Source of the DNA: CAKSEI01 sp964403505
Lineage (GTDB): Bacteria > Bacillota > Clostridia > Oscillospirales > CAG-272
Assembly: GCA_964403505.1 (NCBI GenBank)
Contig: CAYOFP010000027.1
Coordinates: 1-22,613, forward strand
Length of the DNA: 22,613 bases
Direction of reading: 5' to 3'
The position numbers and the translations under genes were made by a program. Below, piece after piece: positions 7,928 through 16,400 of this stretch. The notes beneath the pieces were generated by a model. That model did no database searches. It was not told where the DNA came from and saw only the letters and a list, made by a program, of their open reading frames with translations. How positions within the stretch are numbered: position 1 is the stretch's first letter; the number at the start of each line of letters is the position of its first letter.

Positions 7928-7961
7928 AAAACGCTGACTCTCACATAAGAATCAGCGTTTT
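7928..7961 (-). terminator. Terminator of the lysine operon
   Basis: The arms 7928-7941 and 7948-7961 start 2 nt after the lysA stop codon. The one imperfect position is a G-U pair in minus-strand RNA and a C-A mismatch in plus-strand RNA, which favours function on the lysA transcript. TTTTAAT follows on that strand; a longer T run lies on the other. Confidence 0.75.
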
Positions 7962-7963
7962 TT

Positions 7964-9262
7964 TCACATATCTAATTTTATCAAGTCGTCATACGTCTCA
8001 CGGCGGACGGCGATATAGTCGTCGCCATCAGGCGATATCATGACGACGGGCGGACGAGGGATACGGTTATAATTTGACGCCATGGAGTAGTTATATGCTC
8101 CCGTGACGAGCACTGCGATCTTATCGCCTCGCTCGGGACGTTTTATCTTCACATCCTCCTGGATGAGGTCGCCCGATTCACAGCATCTGCCGGCAACCGT
8201 CGCTATCATATCCGGCTCGTCTGACGCACGGCTCGCATTCAGTACGGTATAATCCGACTGATAAAGCGCATACCTCGGGTTATCGGGCATACCGCCGTCG
8301 ATGGAGATATAGCTCTTATATCCCGTGATAGTCTTTACACTGCCCACAGAATAAAGGGTCACGCCTGCGTCTGCGACAATGCTCCTGCCCGGCTCGAGCA
8401 GTACCTGCGGATAGGGGAAACCTGTCATTTCGCATACTGCGCCGACGTGCTCTGCCACCTGGCGAATGTTATCGGCGATATCGATATGAGGATTTGCCTC
8501 AATATATCTTACCCCGTATCCTCCGCCGAGGTTAAGCGTCCGGAGGGTCAGACCCGTTTCCTCACGTATCTTCGCCATGAATGCGACCATAATATCCGCC
8601 GCATCAAGGAAAGGCTGCGAGTCAAAGCAGAGCGAGCCCACATGGCAATGGATGCCGGTAAGCTCAATATTTTTGAGGGTGAGAATGTATTTGACAAGCT
8701 CCATCGCCTGTCCGGTCTCTATCGCCGTCCCGAATTTGGAATCGACCTTGCCCGTCGTTATCGCCGCATGGGTGTGTGGGTCGATGCCGGGCGTCACACG
8801 CAGGATAATACGCTGTGTTATGCCCTTTTCCCCTGCGATGCGTGATATCGCATCCAGCTCCTCACGGTTATCTGCGATAAAGCATCCGATGCCGCTTTCT
8901 ATCGCAAAGGCGATATCCGCATCGGTTTTATTATTACCGTGAAAATATGCCTTCTCCATCGGGAATCCCGCCCTGAGCGCTGTATAAAGCTCACCGGGGG
9001 AGACGATATCGGTGCACATGCCCTCCTCGTTTGCGATCTCGTATATCCTCTTGAAGCAGAGCGCCTTGGACGCAAGAAGGGGTACCGAGCCGTGGCCGAA
9101 GTATTTTTTCATCGAGTCGACATACACCCTCATTTTCTCACGGATACGGCGCTCGTCCGTTAAATACAGCGGCGTGCCGTATTTCTCGGCGAGCTCGACC
9201 GTGTCACGGCCTGCGAGGGTAAGATGTCCCTTTTCGTTGATATCAAGATTTGTATGAAGCAT
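7964..9262 (-). CDS. lysA: Diaminopimelate decarboxylase
   Basis: The 432-aa PLP enzyme decarboxylates meso-diaminopimelate to L-lysine, the last step of the pathway. Lys66 in LLASKALCF is the Schiff-base lysine at the start of the alanine-racemase-like barrel. Further family motifs are HCHVGS, LNLGGGYGVRY (glycine loop for PLP phosphate) and EPGRSIVADAG, with CCESGD near residue 370 supplying the active-site cysteine from the partner subunit. The ATG shares one base with the dapL stop (TAATG) and has AGAGGA 8 nt upstream, inside the end of dapL. As the last gene of a riboswitch-controlled operon, its expression should fall when lysine is abundant. Confidence 0.97.
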   Translation of the reverse strand: MLHTNLDINEKGHLTLAGRDTVELAEKYGTPLYLTDERRIREKMRVYVDSMKKYFGHGSVPLLASKALCFKRIYEIANEEGMCTDIVSPGELYTALRAGFPMEKAYFHGNNKTDADIAFAIESGIGCFIADNREELDAISRIAGEKGITQRIILRVTPGIDPHTHAAITTGKVDSKFGTAIETGQAMELVKYILTLKNIELTGIHCHVGSLCFDSQPFLDAADIMVAFMAKIREETGLTLRTLNLGGGYGVRYIEANPHIDIADNIRQVAEHVGAVCEMTGFPYPQVLLEPGRSIVADAGVTLYSVGSVKTITGYKSYISIDGGMPDNPRYALYQSDYTVLNASRASDEPDMIATVAGRCCESGDLIQEDVKIKRPERGDKIAVLVTGAYNYSMASNYNRIPRPPVVMISPDGDDYIAVRRETYDDLIKLDM

Positions 9263-10440
9263 TATAATAATCCTCTGAGTCTTTCTGTTGCCTCACGGGT
9301 ATCCTCGTGACTGCCGAAGGATGTCAGGCGGAAATATCCCTCTCCGCACTTGCCGAAGCCTGCGCCCGGAGTGCCTACCACCTGCACGTTTTCGAGCAGG
9401 TAGTCGAAAAATCCCCAGCTGTCAAAACCGTTCGGGCATTTTAACCATATGTAAGGCGAGTTCTTTCCGCCGGTATATTCGATTCCCTTTTCGTCGAGCA
9501 GGGATGCGATCATCCTCGCATTTTCCATATAATATGCGATATTGTCAAGGCATGCCTTCATTCCCTCGTCAGAATATGCCGCCTCTGCCGCACGCTGAAC
9601 GGGATAGGAAACGCCGTTGAACTTTGTCGCCTGTCTGCGTGACCACAGTTTTTTGAGCGACACGCCGTCAGACACGAGCGCCTCGGGAACGACGGTATAA
9701 CCGCATCTCGTGCCTGTAAAGCCTGCCGTCTTTGAGAACGAGCATATCTCGATCGCACATTTTTTCGCATCTTCCACTGCATACACCGAGCGTGGGCTGT
9801 CATCGGAAACGAAAGCCTCATACGCCGCATCGTAGATGATGAGCGAACCGCTCGACAGTGCAAATTCCACCCATTTCTCAAGCTGAGCGAGACTGTATGC
9901 CGCACCCGTCGGGTTGTTGGGCGAGCAGAGATAGTATACACCCGTGCCGCACGTTTCATCCGGCATGGGCAGGAAGGCGTTTTCCTTATTTGAGTCGAGC
10001 AGGATGACTTCTCTTCCGCTCATCAGGTTAGAATCCATATAAACAGGATACACGGGGTCGGGCATATATATTGTATTATCGCCTAAAATATCGACGATAT
10101 TACCGCAGTCGCTCTTTGCACCGTCCGAGACGAAGATATCGTCCGCAGGGACGCTCACGCCGAACGAGGCATAGTGCTCACTGATCCTCGCACGGAGGAA
10201 ATCATAGCCGTACTCGGGCGGATATCCACGGAAGGTATCCTTTTGTGCCATTTCGCCCACAGCCTTTGCCATCGCCTCAATACACGGCGCAGGAAGCGGC
10301 AGGGTGACGTCCCCGATGCCGAGGCGCACGACCCTTTTCTCGGGATGGGCCTCGCTGTATGCTCTGACCCTTTTTCCTATCTCGGAAAAAAGGTAATTCT
10401 GACTCAGATGATTAAAATTATCGTTTAGCTTAATTTTCAT
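9262..10440 (-). CDS. dapL: LL-diaminopimelate aminotransferase
   Basis: The 392-aa class I/II aminotransferase converts tetrahydrodipicolinate directly to LL-diaminopimelate using glutamate, bypassing the succinylase and acetylase routes. The PLP lysine is Lys237 in CSFSKTAGFTGTRCGY; SPNNPTG (173-179) and YDAAYEAF (203-210) are the expected cofactor and substrate segments, and the N-terminal LNDNFNHLSQNYLFSEI is typical of DapL. ATG 10440 is preferred over one 18 bp further upstream because GGAG lies 9 nt before it and it matches the family N-terminus. It overlaps dapF by 11 nt. The absence of dapD, dapC and dapE from the operon agrees with the DapL route. Confidence 0.96.
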   Translation of the reverse strand: MKIKLNDNFNHLSQNYLFSEIGKRVRAYSEAHPEKRVVRLGIGDVTLPLPAPCIEAMAKAVGEMAQKDTFRGYPPEYGYDFLRARISEHYASFGVSVPADDIFVSDGAKSDCGNIVDILGDNTIYMPDPVYPVYMDSNLMSGREVILLDSNKENAFLPMPDETCGTGVYYLCSPNNPTGAAYSLAQLEKWVEFALSSGSLIIYDAAYEAFVSDDSPRSVYAVEDAKKCAIEICSFSKTAGFTGTRCGYTVVPEALVSDGVSLKKLWSRRQATKFNGVSYPVQRAAEAAYSDEGMKACLDNIAYYMENARMIASLLDEKGIEYTGGKNSPYIWLKCPNGFDSWGFFDYLLENVQVVGTPGAGFGKCGEGYFRLTSFGSHEDTREATERLRGLL

Positions 10441-11275
10441 ATTCGTATACTCCGTCATAAGATTTTGCGGCAGGGCCCGTCATCATCATGCGGTAGTCAC
10501 TGCCGCATACGATGGAGAGCTCTCCGCCGATCAGGCGCACCTCTATCGGCTCTCCCACGGGTGAAATGCCGTTTTTGCAGGCGGCGGCGACCACAGCGCA
10601 TGCACCCGTACCGCACGCCCATGTCTCTCCGCTGCCACGCTCCCATACACGCATCTCGAGCGTGTGCGCATCGATCACACGCACGAACTCGGTATTGACC
10701 CGCTCGGGAAAGAGCGGATGATTCTCAAAATCAGCACCTATTTTCTCAAGCGGAAGGGCCGCAACCTCGTCTGTAAAAATAACATTATGCGGATTACCCA
10801 TCGACACCGCCGTGCTGAGATATTCCACGCCGTTTACTGTCATTGGTGCGTTGATATGCTCCTCTTTTTCGGTGATCGGTATGTCCGACGGCGCAAAAGA
10901 AGCGATACCCATATCGACCGTCACGCTCCCGACCTTGCCGCCCTCGATATGCAGCTCGAGCGTTTTAATGCCCGAGAGCGTTTCGACGGTTATCTTTTCT
11001 TTTGTGACAAGCCCGTTATCGTATAGATATTTGCCCACACAGCGGATAGCGTTTCCGCACATTTTACCCTCGCTGCCATCGGCGTTGAACATGCGCATTT
11101 TTGCGTCAGCGACGCTTGATGCGCATATCATAACGAGTCCGTCCGCCCCGACCGAAAAATGACGGGGTGACATGGCGATCGAAGCGCCCGACGGGTCGTC
11201 AAGCTCCTTTTCGAGGCAGTTGACATATATATAATCGTTTCCGATGCCGTGCATCTTTGTGAAATTTATTTTCAT
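10430..11275 (-). CDS. dapF: Diaminopimelate epimerase
   Basis: The 281-aa cofactor-independent epimerase turns LL-DAP into meso-DAP, needed for peptidoglycan and as LysA substrate. The catalytic cysteine pair is Cys73 in KMCGNAIRC and Cys221 in WACGTGACA, and the two-fold repeated fold length is normal. The ATG overlaps the dapB stop as ATGA. The weak ribosome site (GGAAG, about 10 nt away) suggests that translation depends on coupling to dapB. Confidence 0.97.
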   Translation of the reverse strand: MKINFTKMHGIGNDYIYVNCLEKELDDPSGASIAMSPRHFSVGADGLVMICASSVADAKMRMFNADGSEGKMCGNAIRCVGKYLYDNGLVTKEKITVETLSGIKTLELHIEGGKVGSVTVDMGIASFAPSDIPITEKEEHINAPMTVNGVEYLSTAVSMGNPHNVIFTDEVAALPLEKIGADFENHPLFPERVNTEFVRVIDAHTLEMRVWERGSGETWACGTGACAVVAAACKNGISPVGEPIEVRLIGGELSIVCGSDYRMMMTGPAAKSYDGVYEYEN

Positions 11276-11976
11276 TTTGTCATATCTTCCATATTATAGA
11301 GTCCGGGCGCTTTATCTGCGATGAAACGCATTGCAGTCACTGCGCCTTCGGCGAAGATAGCACGGGTAAGCGCCTCATGCTTGAGCGTGATCCTCTGGGT
11401 GTCCGTTCCGATGATGACCTCGTGATCGCCGACGATATTTCCCATGCGGATAGCATGGATGCCGATATCGCCTGCTTGTCTCGGGCAGTGTCCCACCCTG
11501 CCGTAGACGTATCTCTGCTCATCTCCGCCCGAGACAGCGTTTGCGAGCATGAGTGCCGTGCCCGAGGGCGCATCCAGCTTGCGGTTATGATGCTTCTCGA
11601 TGATCTCTATGTCCGCATCCGGGAAAAATGCGACCGCACGGCGTGCGAGATCGCACAATACCGCAACGCCGATCGACATATTCGCCGAATAGAAAACGGG
11701 AACGGACTTCGCCGTCTGCATGATCGTCTCTTTTTCCTCGGGAGTGTGTCCCGTCGTTGCGACGACGAGGGGCAGCTTATGCTCCACTGCATATTTTGCG
11801 ATGTCGCCGATCGCTCCGTGGAAGGAAAAATCGATGACACCGTCGGCATCTCCCGTATAGTCGGCGATATTCTTTACCTCGCCGCCGATGTCTACACCGC
11901 AGGCGAGCTCATCGCCGAGGAGTGCGCAGACCTCTTTGCCCATTCTGCCGAGGGCGCCTGTCATAATTACCTTCAT
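11272..11976 (-). CDS. dapB: 4-hydroxy-tetrahydrodipicolinate reductase
   Basis: The 234-aa reductase makes tetrahydrodipicolinate from the DapA product using NAD(P)H. The N-terminal GALGRMGKE is the dinucleotide-binding loop. The signature EKHHNRKLDAPSGTA supplies His129/His130 and Lys133 for catalysis. At 234 residues it is at the short end for DapB (commonly 240-270), as is usual in some Clostridia. Its start overlaps the dapA stop (ATGA), and its own stop overlaps dapF, so three genes are translationally chained. Confidence 0.96.
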   Translation of the reverse strand: MKVIMTGALGRMGKEVCALLGDELACGVDIGGEVKNIADYTGDADGVIDFSFHGAIGDIAKYAVEHKLPLVVATTGHTPEEKETIMQTAKSVPVFYSANMSIGVAVLCDLARRAVAFFPDADIEIIEKHHNRKLDAPSGTALMLANAVSGGDEQRYVYGRVGHCPRQAGDIGIHAIRMGNIVGDHEVIIGTDTQRITLKHEALTRAIFAEGAVTAMRFIADKAPGLYNMEDMTK

Positions 11977-12863
11977 ACCTTAAGTCCCTGCTCTCTCATG
12001 CGTGCGAGAAGTACCTTTTCCTTCTCGGGATCCATGGTCGTAAGCGGCAGACGGAGTCTGTTCTCGCAATATCCCATAGCAGCCATCGCCGCCTTCACGG
12101 GGATAGGATTGACCTCTGAGAACAAGGCGCTTGTCAGTGCATGATATCTGTACTGCATCTGTGCGGCGCCTTTGATATCGCCTGCGAAAAACTTATTGCA
12201 CATTTCGACCGTCTCTGCTGGGAGGACGTTTGACAGTACCGAGATCACTCCGCTTCCGCCGAGGGAAAGCAGGGGTACGATCTGATCGTCATTTCCCGAG
12301 TAAAGGTCAAGCTTGCCGTTGACATACGACATCGTCTCGACTATTTTTGAGATATCGCCGTTCGCCTCCTTTATCGCCGAGATATTCGGGTGCTCGGCGA
12401 GCGCCGCATAGGTCTTCGGCTCGATATTGCATCCCGTACGGGACGGGACGTTATATAAGATCACCGGAATTTCCGAGTAGTCGGCGATCTGGGTGAACAT
12501 CTCATAGAGACCTCGCTGTGTCGCCTTATTATAATAAGGCGTCACACAGAGTGCGGCGTCTGCGCCTGCCTCCTGAGCGCATTTCACGAGGTCGAGGGCG
12601 TATGCTGTATCGTTTGATCCCGTGCCGGCGATGATCGGCACTTTTCCCTCTGCACGCTTTACCGCAAAGCGTATCGCATCACGGTGCTCGTCGTCCGACA
12701 TAGTGGACGCCTCGCCTGTCGTTCCGCAGATGACGAGGGCGTTGATCCCCGACGCTATCTGCCAGTCAATGATCTTTCCGAACTGCTCATAATTAATACC
12801 GTTTTCATCAAACGGCGTGATCAGCGCAGTCGCAACTCCCGTAAAAATGTGTTTCTTTTCCAT
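11973..12863 (-). CDS. dapA: 4-hydroxy-tetrahydrodipicolinate synthase
   Basis: The 296-aa class I aldolase condenses pyruvate with aspartate semialdehyde, the committing step to DAP and lysine. The Schiff-base lysine is Lys165 in AIKEANGD; Tyr137 in YNVPSRTG, Thr48/Thr49 in CGTTGE and Arg142 complete the active site, and the GTGSNDT segment is at 80-86. The gene is first in the operon. A leader of about 240 nt holding a lysine riboswitch and a terminator precedes it. The ribosome site GGAAGAGG lies between the terminator's T run and the ATG, so transcription, not ribosome access, appears to be the controlled step. Confidence 0.97.
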   Translation of the reverse strand: MEKKHIFTGVATALITPFDENGINYEQFGKIIDWQIASGINALVICGTTGEASTMSDDEHRDAIRFAVKRAEGKVPIIAGTGSNDTAYALDLVKCAQEAGADAALCVTPYYNKATQRGLYEMFTQIADYSEIPVILYNVPSRTGCNIEPKTYAALAEHPNISAIKEANGDISKIVETMSYVNGKLDLYSGNDDQIVPLLSLGGSGVISVLSNVLPAETVEMCNKFFAGDIKGAAQMQYRYHALTSALFSEVNPIPVKAAMAAMGYCENRLRLPLTTMDPEKEKVLLARMREQGLKV

Positions 12864-12892
12864 ATATGTACCTCTTCCTGTTTATTAACATC

Positions 12893-12915
12893 AAAAAAGA
12901 CCGTCACGGACGGCC
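12893..12915 (-). terminator. Riboswitch-controlled intrinsic terminator in the dapA leader
   Basis: On the minus strand GGCCGTC-CGT-GACGGTC (12899-12915) is followed directly by six T (12893-12898), 30 nt before dapA. Its place between the lysine aptamer and the first gene marks it as the expression platform. A separate 8-bp hairpin with an ATAT loop (12924-12943) lies between it and the aptamer. Confidence 0.9.
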
Positions 12916-12950
12916 ATAGAACATATGCGCCATATGGCACATAAATATCC

Positions 12951-13107
12951 GATAGCGCTCCGCAAACATGCGACAGTCGGACGCATCTTATTACGTCAAA
13001 CCGCAAAAGCGCGCCCACTGCTTTCGCTCGGCACCTGCACCTTTCCTTTCCGCAACGCGCCGGGCGACGCTTACACGGTGATACTCATTGCAAAATGCAC
13101 CTCTATC
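12951..13107 (-). promoter_or_regulatory. Lysine riboswitch (L box) of the dap operon
   Basis: The 157-nt aptamer is closed by P1 GATAG (13103-13107) with CTATC (12951-12955). In order on the minus strand it shows AGAGGTGC, the loop-E segment ATGAGTA, GGAAAGGAAAGGTG, GTGCCGAGCG, a GCGAAAGC/GCTTTTGC stem, a GACG/CGTC stem and CTGTCGCATGTTTGCGGAG. These follow the conserved L-box blocks, for comparison the Thermotoga maritima element as I recall it. The conserved GGTGC/GTGCC helix forms with two G-U pairs. Lysine binding should stabilise P1 and permit the downstream terminator, shutting the whole dapA-dapB-dapF-dapL-lysA operon. Confidence 0.93.
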
Positions 13108-13121
13108 ATGAATTCACACAT

Positions 13122-13150
13122 ATTGTACCACGCATATCGCCCGTTGTCAA
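13122..13150 (-). promoter_or_regulatory. Promoter of the lysine operon
   Basis: TTGACA (complement of 13145-13150) and TACAAT (complement of 13122-13127) are 17 bp apart on the minus strand. Transcription should start near 13115, a few bases before the riboswitch aptamer. Confidence 0.9.
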
Positions 13151-13161
13151 GGGGTAACCCC
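13151..13161. other. Palindrome GGGGTAACCCC between divergent promoters
   Basis: The 11-bp perfect inverted repeat abuts the -35 of the dap promoter and lies 6 bp from the -35 of the small-peptide promoter. Its placement suits an operator for a dimeric regulator of one or both units. No regulator gene is nearby and it could be chance. Confidence 0.35.
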
Positions 13162-13167
13162 GATTTA

Positions 13168-13197
13168 TTAACAGCTCACGCAAATTCAGCATATGAT
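13168..13197 (+). promoter_or_regulatory. Promoter of the 29-aa cysteine-rich peptide gene
   Basis: TTAACA (13168-13173) and TATGAT (13192-13197) are 18 bp apart, each matching consensus at five of six positions. The predicted start near 13204 leaves a very short leader with the AAGGAGGG site at 13210-13217. Confidence 0.6.
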
Positions 13198-13222
13198 GGA
13201 ATATCAGGAAAGGAGGGCACAC

Positions 13223-13312
13223 ATGAACTGCTTATGCAACGCATTTGACAACTGCAATGTATGGATCATCCTCATTGCGCTCGCAATCATTCTCTGCCTC
13301 TGCGGCGGCTGA
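13223..13312 (+). CDS. 29-aa cysteine-rich, single-pass membrane peptide
   Basis: The peptide starts MNCLCNAFDNCNV and continues into a hydrophobic stretch of about 13 residues (WIILIALAIILCL) ending CGG. Five cysteines in 29 residues flank and end the hydrophobic segment. Support for translation is strong: AAGGAGGG five nt before the ATG, its own promoter, and a terminator 30 nt after the stop. Very similar tiny Cys/Asn-rich peptides occur widely in Clostridia and are sometimes named chorion-class high-cysteine HCB protein 13 by automatic annotation; their function is unknown to me. Metal binding, membrane association or a toxin-like role are all possible and none is shown here. Confidence 0.8.
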   Translation: MNCLCNAFDNCNVWIILIALAIILCLCGG

Positions 13313-13341
13313 TAGCTAAAAGGCGATAGCCTATAATAAAT

Positions 13342-13382
13342 AACTCTGACTGAAAGAGTTTATTCTTTCAGTCAGAGTTTTT
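13342..13382. terminator. Strong terminator between the small peptide gene and the giant surface protein gene
   Basis: Arms 13342-13357 and 13364-13379 form a perfect 16-bp stem with a 6-nt loop. A T run to 13382 follows on the plus strand. It lies 30 nt past the small peptide gene and 33 nt past the stop of the convergent minus-strand gene, so it probably serves both. Confidence 0.9.
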
Positions 13383-13412
13383 GTTTGGTTATGACGTTAT
13401 CAGATACTGTTA

Positions 13413-16400
13413 TCAGTTCTTCACAGATGCCATGTAGCCCTTCACCGCATCACAGTATGCGAGCATGCCGCTGAGTACGGGACACAGGCTTTCGTATCTG
13501 TCATTGTTTGCGACAGCCTTCGCCACGCCGGGGATACTGTCGTATGCCATATTACTGATTCTATCGCCGTTTGCATCAACGACGATGACCTTTATCTGTG
13601 TGTCGAATTCGTTCGGTGCATATCCGTCGAAGTCGGCATGGTACTTGCCGTCCTCCTGTACTTCAAAATCACTGCCGGATATCTCTGCAACGATCTCATC
13701 ATCGCACTTGACTAAGAGTTTGAGCGATTCTACTTCAACACCCTCTTCAACTGTGAATACGAATCGGAAGCCCGTCTTATCAGAAGTCATAAGGAGCTTA
13801 GAACCTGTGAATCTGACTGTCGCAGCAGCGGTCGACGTTACTCCACGTCTCATGGCAGTGTATTTGCCCCAGTCTTCTTTTTCATCATATTCTTTGATGC
13901 TCTTTATTTCCTTATTCTCAACATTCTTGTTTGCAAGGTCGTTTTCTTTGTATCCCTTGTACTGCTGAACTGCCGCTGTATAGTTAAGCATTGTATCAAG
14001 AAGCGTCGTAAGCTTTTCGTTTCCGCCCTCAGCCTTGAGGTATTCAGAATAATTCTCGAAGGAGATATCTACATATTCACCCTCGGAATCCATCATCTGA
14101 TCCTCTTCTGCCTCGAGCACGCCCTCTGCGCCGACCGTAGTAAAGCGTACTTTAAGGTTGTTTGCGAGGTAAGCCATCGGGATGCCGTCGACTGTGAATG
14201 TCATATCATATGTGCCGTTCTCGTCCTTTTCAGCAGTAACGCTCTCTTCGCCGAGAACCACATATGCGTCATTTTCATCCTGCATTTCTACAGTGAGCTT
14301 AGCCTCATTCGTGTCGTAATAAGCTGAGTTCGGTGTAAACTTAACATTTACATTGAACGACATTGTATTGCCGACAGTGAAGCTGAGTGTGTCGAATTTG
14401 ATCTCAGGGTCACGTGCGATCACGGTGTATTCGTTTGTATAATCGGAATACAGGACAGGTGCATAGAGACCTGTATCAGAATCAGCCGCTGTGTCAGTCA
14501 CGCTTACCTTAATGGTGAACTTGTCGCCCTCGTTCATAGTCTCGAGTGCTGTGAGCGTGAGGTAAACGACGGTTCCATCCTCTGTAAGATTACCCTCGAC
14601 ATTATCGCCACGGTTGAGGACGATGTCGTTTACATACGTCATGTATGCGCCCTCATAGAGCGTACCGTCGACAGATGCGCCCGTCAGACTGACATTTGCG
14701 CTTGTCTCGACAGCGAGTGTGATACCGATAACGCCCGGGTTATTTGTGATAACTACGGGAACTGTAAATGTCTCGCCTACTTTCGGCGCCTTGACCGTTG
14801 CATCGCCTGCGGTAACAGTTGCAGCGCTGATTATCGAGCCTTCGATATCGTCGCACTTGGGATCAGTACAGGAAATAACGCCTGCGCCTGTAGCAACAGC
14901 ATTTTCATATGTATGCACATGCTTGCATACAGCGTAAAGATCCATATTATCGGTAATCTCTGTAACCTTATTACCGTTCTTATCAGCCCAGTAGAGGAAA
15001 TCCTCAGGCAGCTCGCCCATGAAGAGGTCATCCGGTGTAACAAGAGTTCCGCGAACTACGTTGCTCGCATTGTAATTAATAGTATATTTTCGTGTCTCAA
15101 GCCATTTGCTGTCTTCTGAATAGAAACGCACCGTCGGCTGATACGAACCCATAAACATATATGCTTCGTAGCTACCAGTGCCTGTAGAAGACGGACACCT
15201 TGAGTCAGACGGATCGTCCAAAGCAAGATATTTTATAATCTTATTCTTACCCGGATTACCGCCAGTAATAACATTTGCACCAAATGAGATGAAATGCCAT
15301 TCCTCATCGGTTATATTTGCCATTAATCCGACATCTTGGCACTGCTGAATCATGAAAAATGCGTTGTTACTATTGTTACCATCAAGTTCTGCAAAAACAT
15401 CACCGATCATTACGGGGTTCTCAGCAGATGCACCGGTTACACGAATCACAACGGTCAGGCCGTCATAAGGCTGATCCAAGGTAGTATTCGCATTCCACAA
15501 CACATGCTTTTGACCGATCTCCCCGTCAACCACATTAGTCTTATACGGCATTTTTCCGGTAACGACCGGCGTGGTATCATAGTGCGGATAAACAAGCATA
15601 TTTTCCGTAACGCATGTTGTATCCTGATCCCATCCGTTGCGTGTGTACCAATAATTCTCGTCAGCCGTATTATGAAGCGGCTGCCATCCGTATGCCCAAC
15701 CCGGCAGAGTATATGTCGAGTCACCCTCGGCGATCCACTGAGCGGTAATACGAGTCTCGTTAACACCTTTCTGAATTCGCCACTCGACCTTATACCAATT
15801 CTCGATCGGCTTAGCTTCATATTTCGCATAAACCGTGAGATCGGACCATACGTTGGTCAAGTCTACAGCAGAACCATCCTCATTCGTCCATTCAACGAAA
15901 TCATAATACTGTTTACCGAGATTGTTTTCTATCTGTTTCTCCAAATTATGCCAATCATCGTCCGAGTAGCTATATGAATCGAACTTTCTCTTCATTGTCG
16001 GTGCCTGTGTAACAGCTGTGCTGCGCACGACCGTTTCAGTTCCGACTTCCTCGCCGTCTTCATCCTTATAGATGACGGTAAATGTGACATCCTGATACTC
16101 ATAGCTTGCATAAAGCGTCAGATCCTCGGTGATCGGATAGGTATCAAGCTCGATGACCTCGCCGTCCGTCTCGAGCGACCAACCCTTGAAAGTGTATTCG
16201 CCGGTCGGGATTCCTGCTCTTGTCGGAGTACTCTCGGGTGCGGTTGCATATGCATTGAGCAGAATCTTCTGCTCGGCGACCTTTTCACCGTCATTCATAA
16301 AGGTTACGGTGCTTGTAGTTGCCTCAATCGTCTTAAAGTTTGCATAGATTCTCTGCGCCTTGTAAACAGGTGCATTGGTAATATCATTGCCGTCCTCATC

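Noticed and set aside
11377..12144. 255-codon plus-strand open frame opposite dapB and dapA
   Set aside because: The opposite strand holds two clear enzymes with intact motifs; the frame has no recognisable product.
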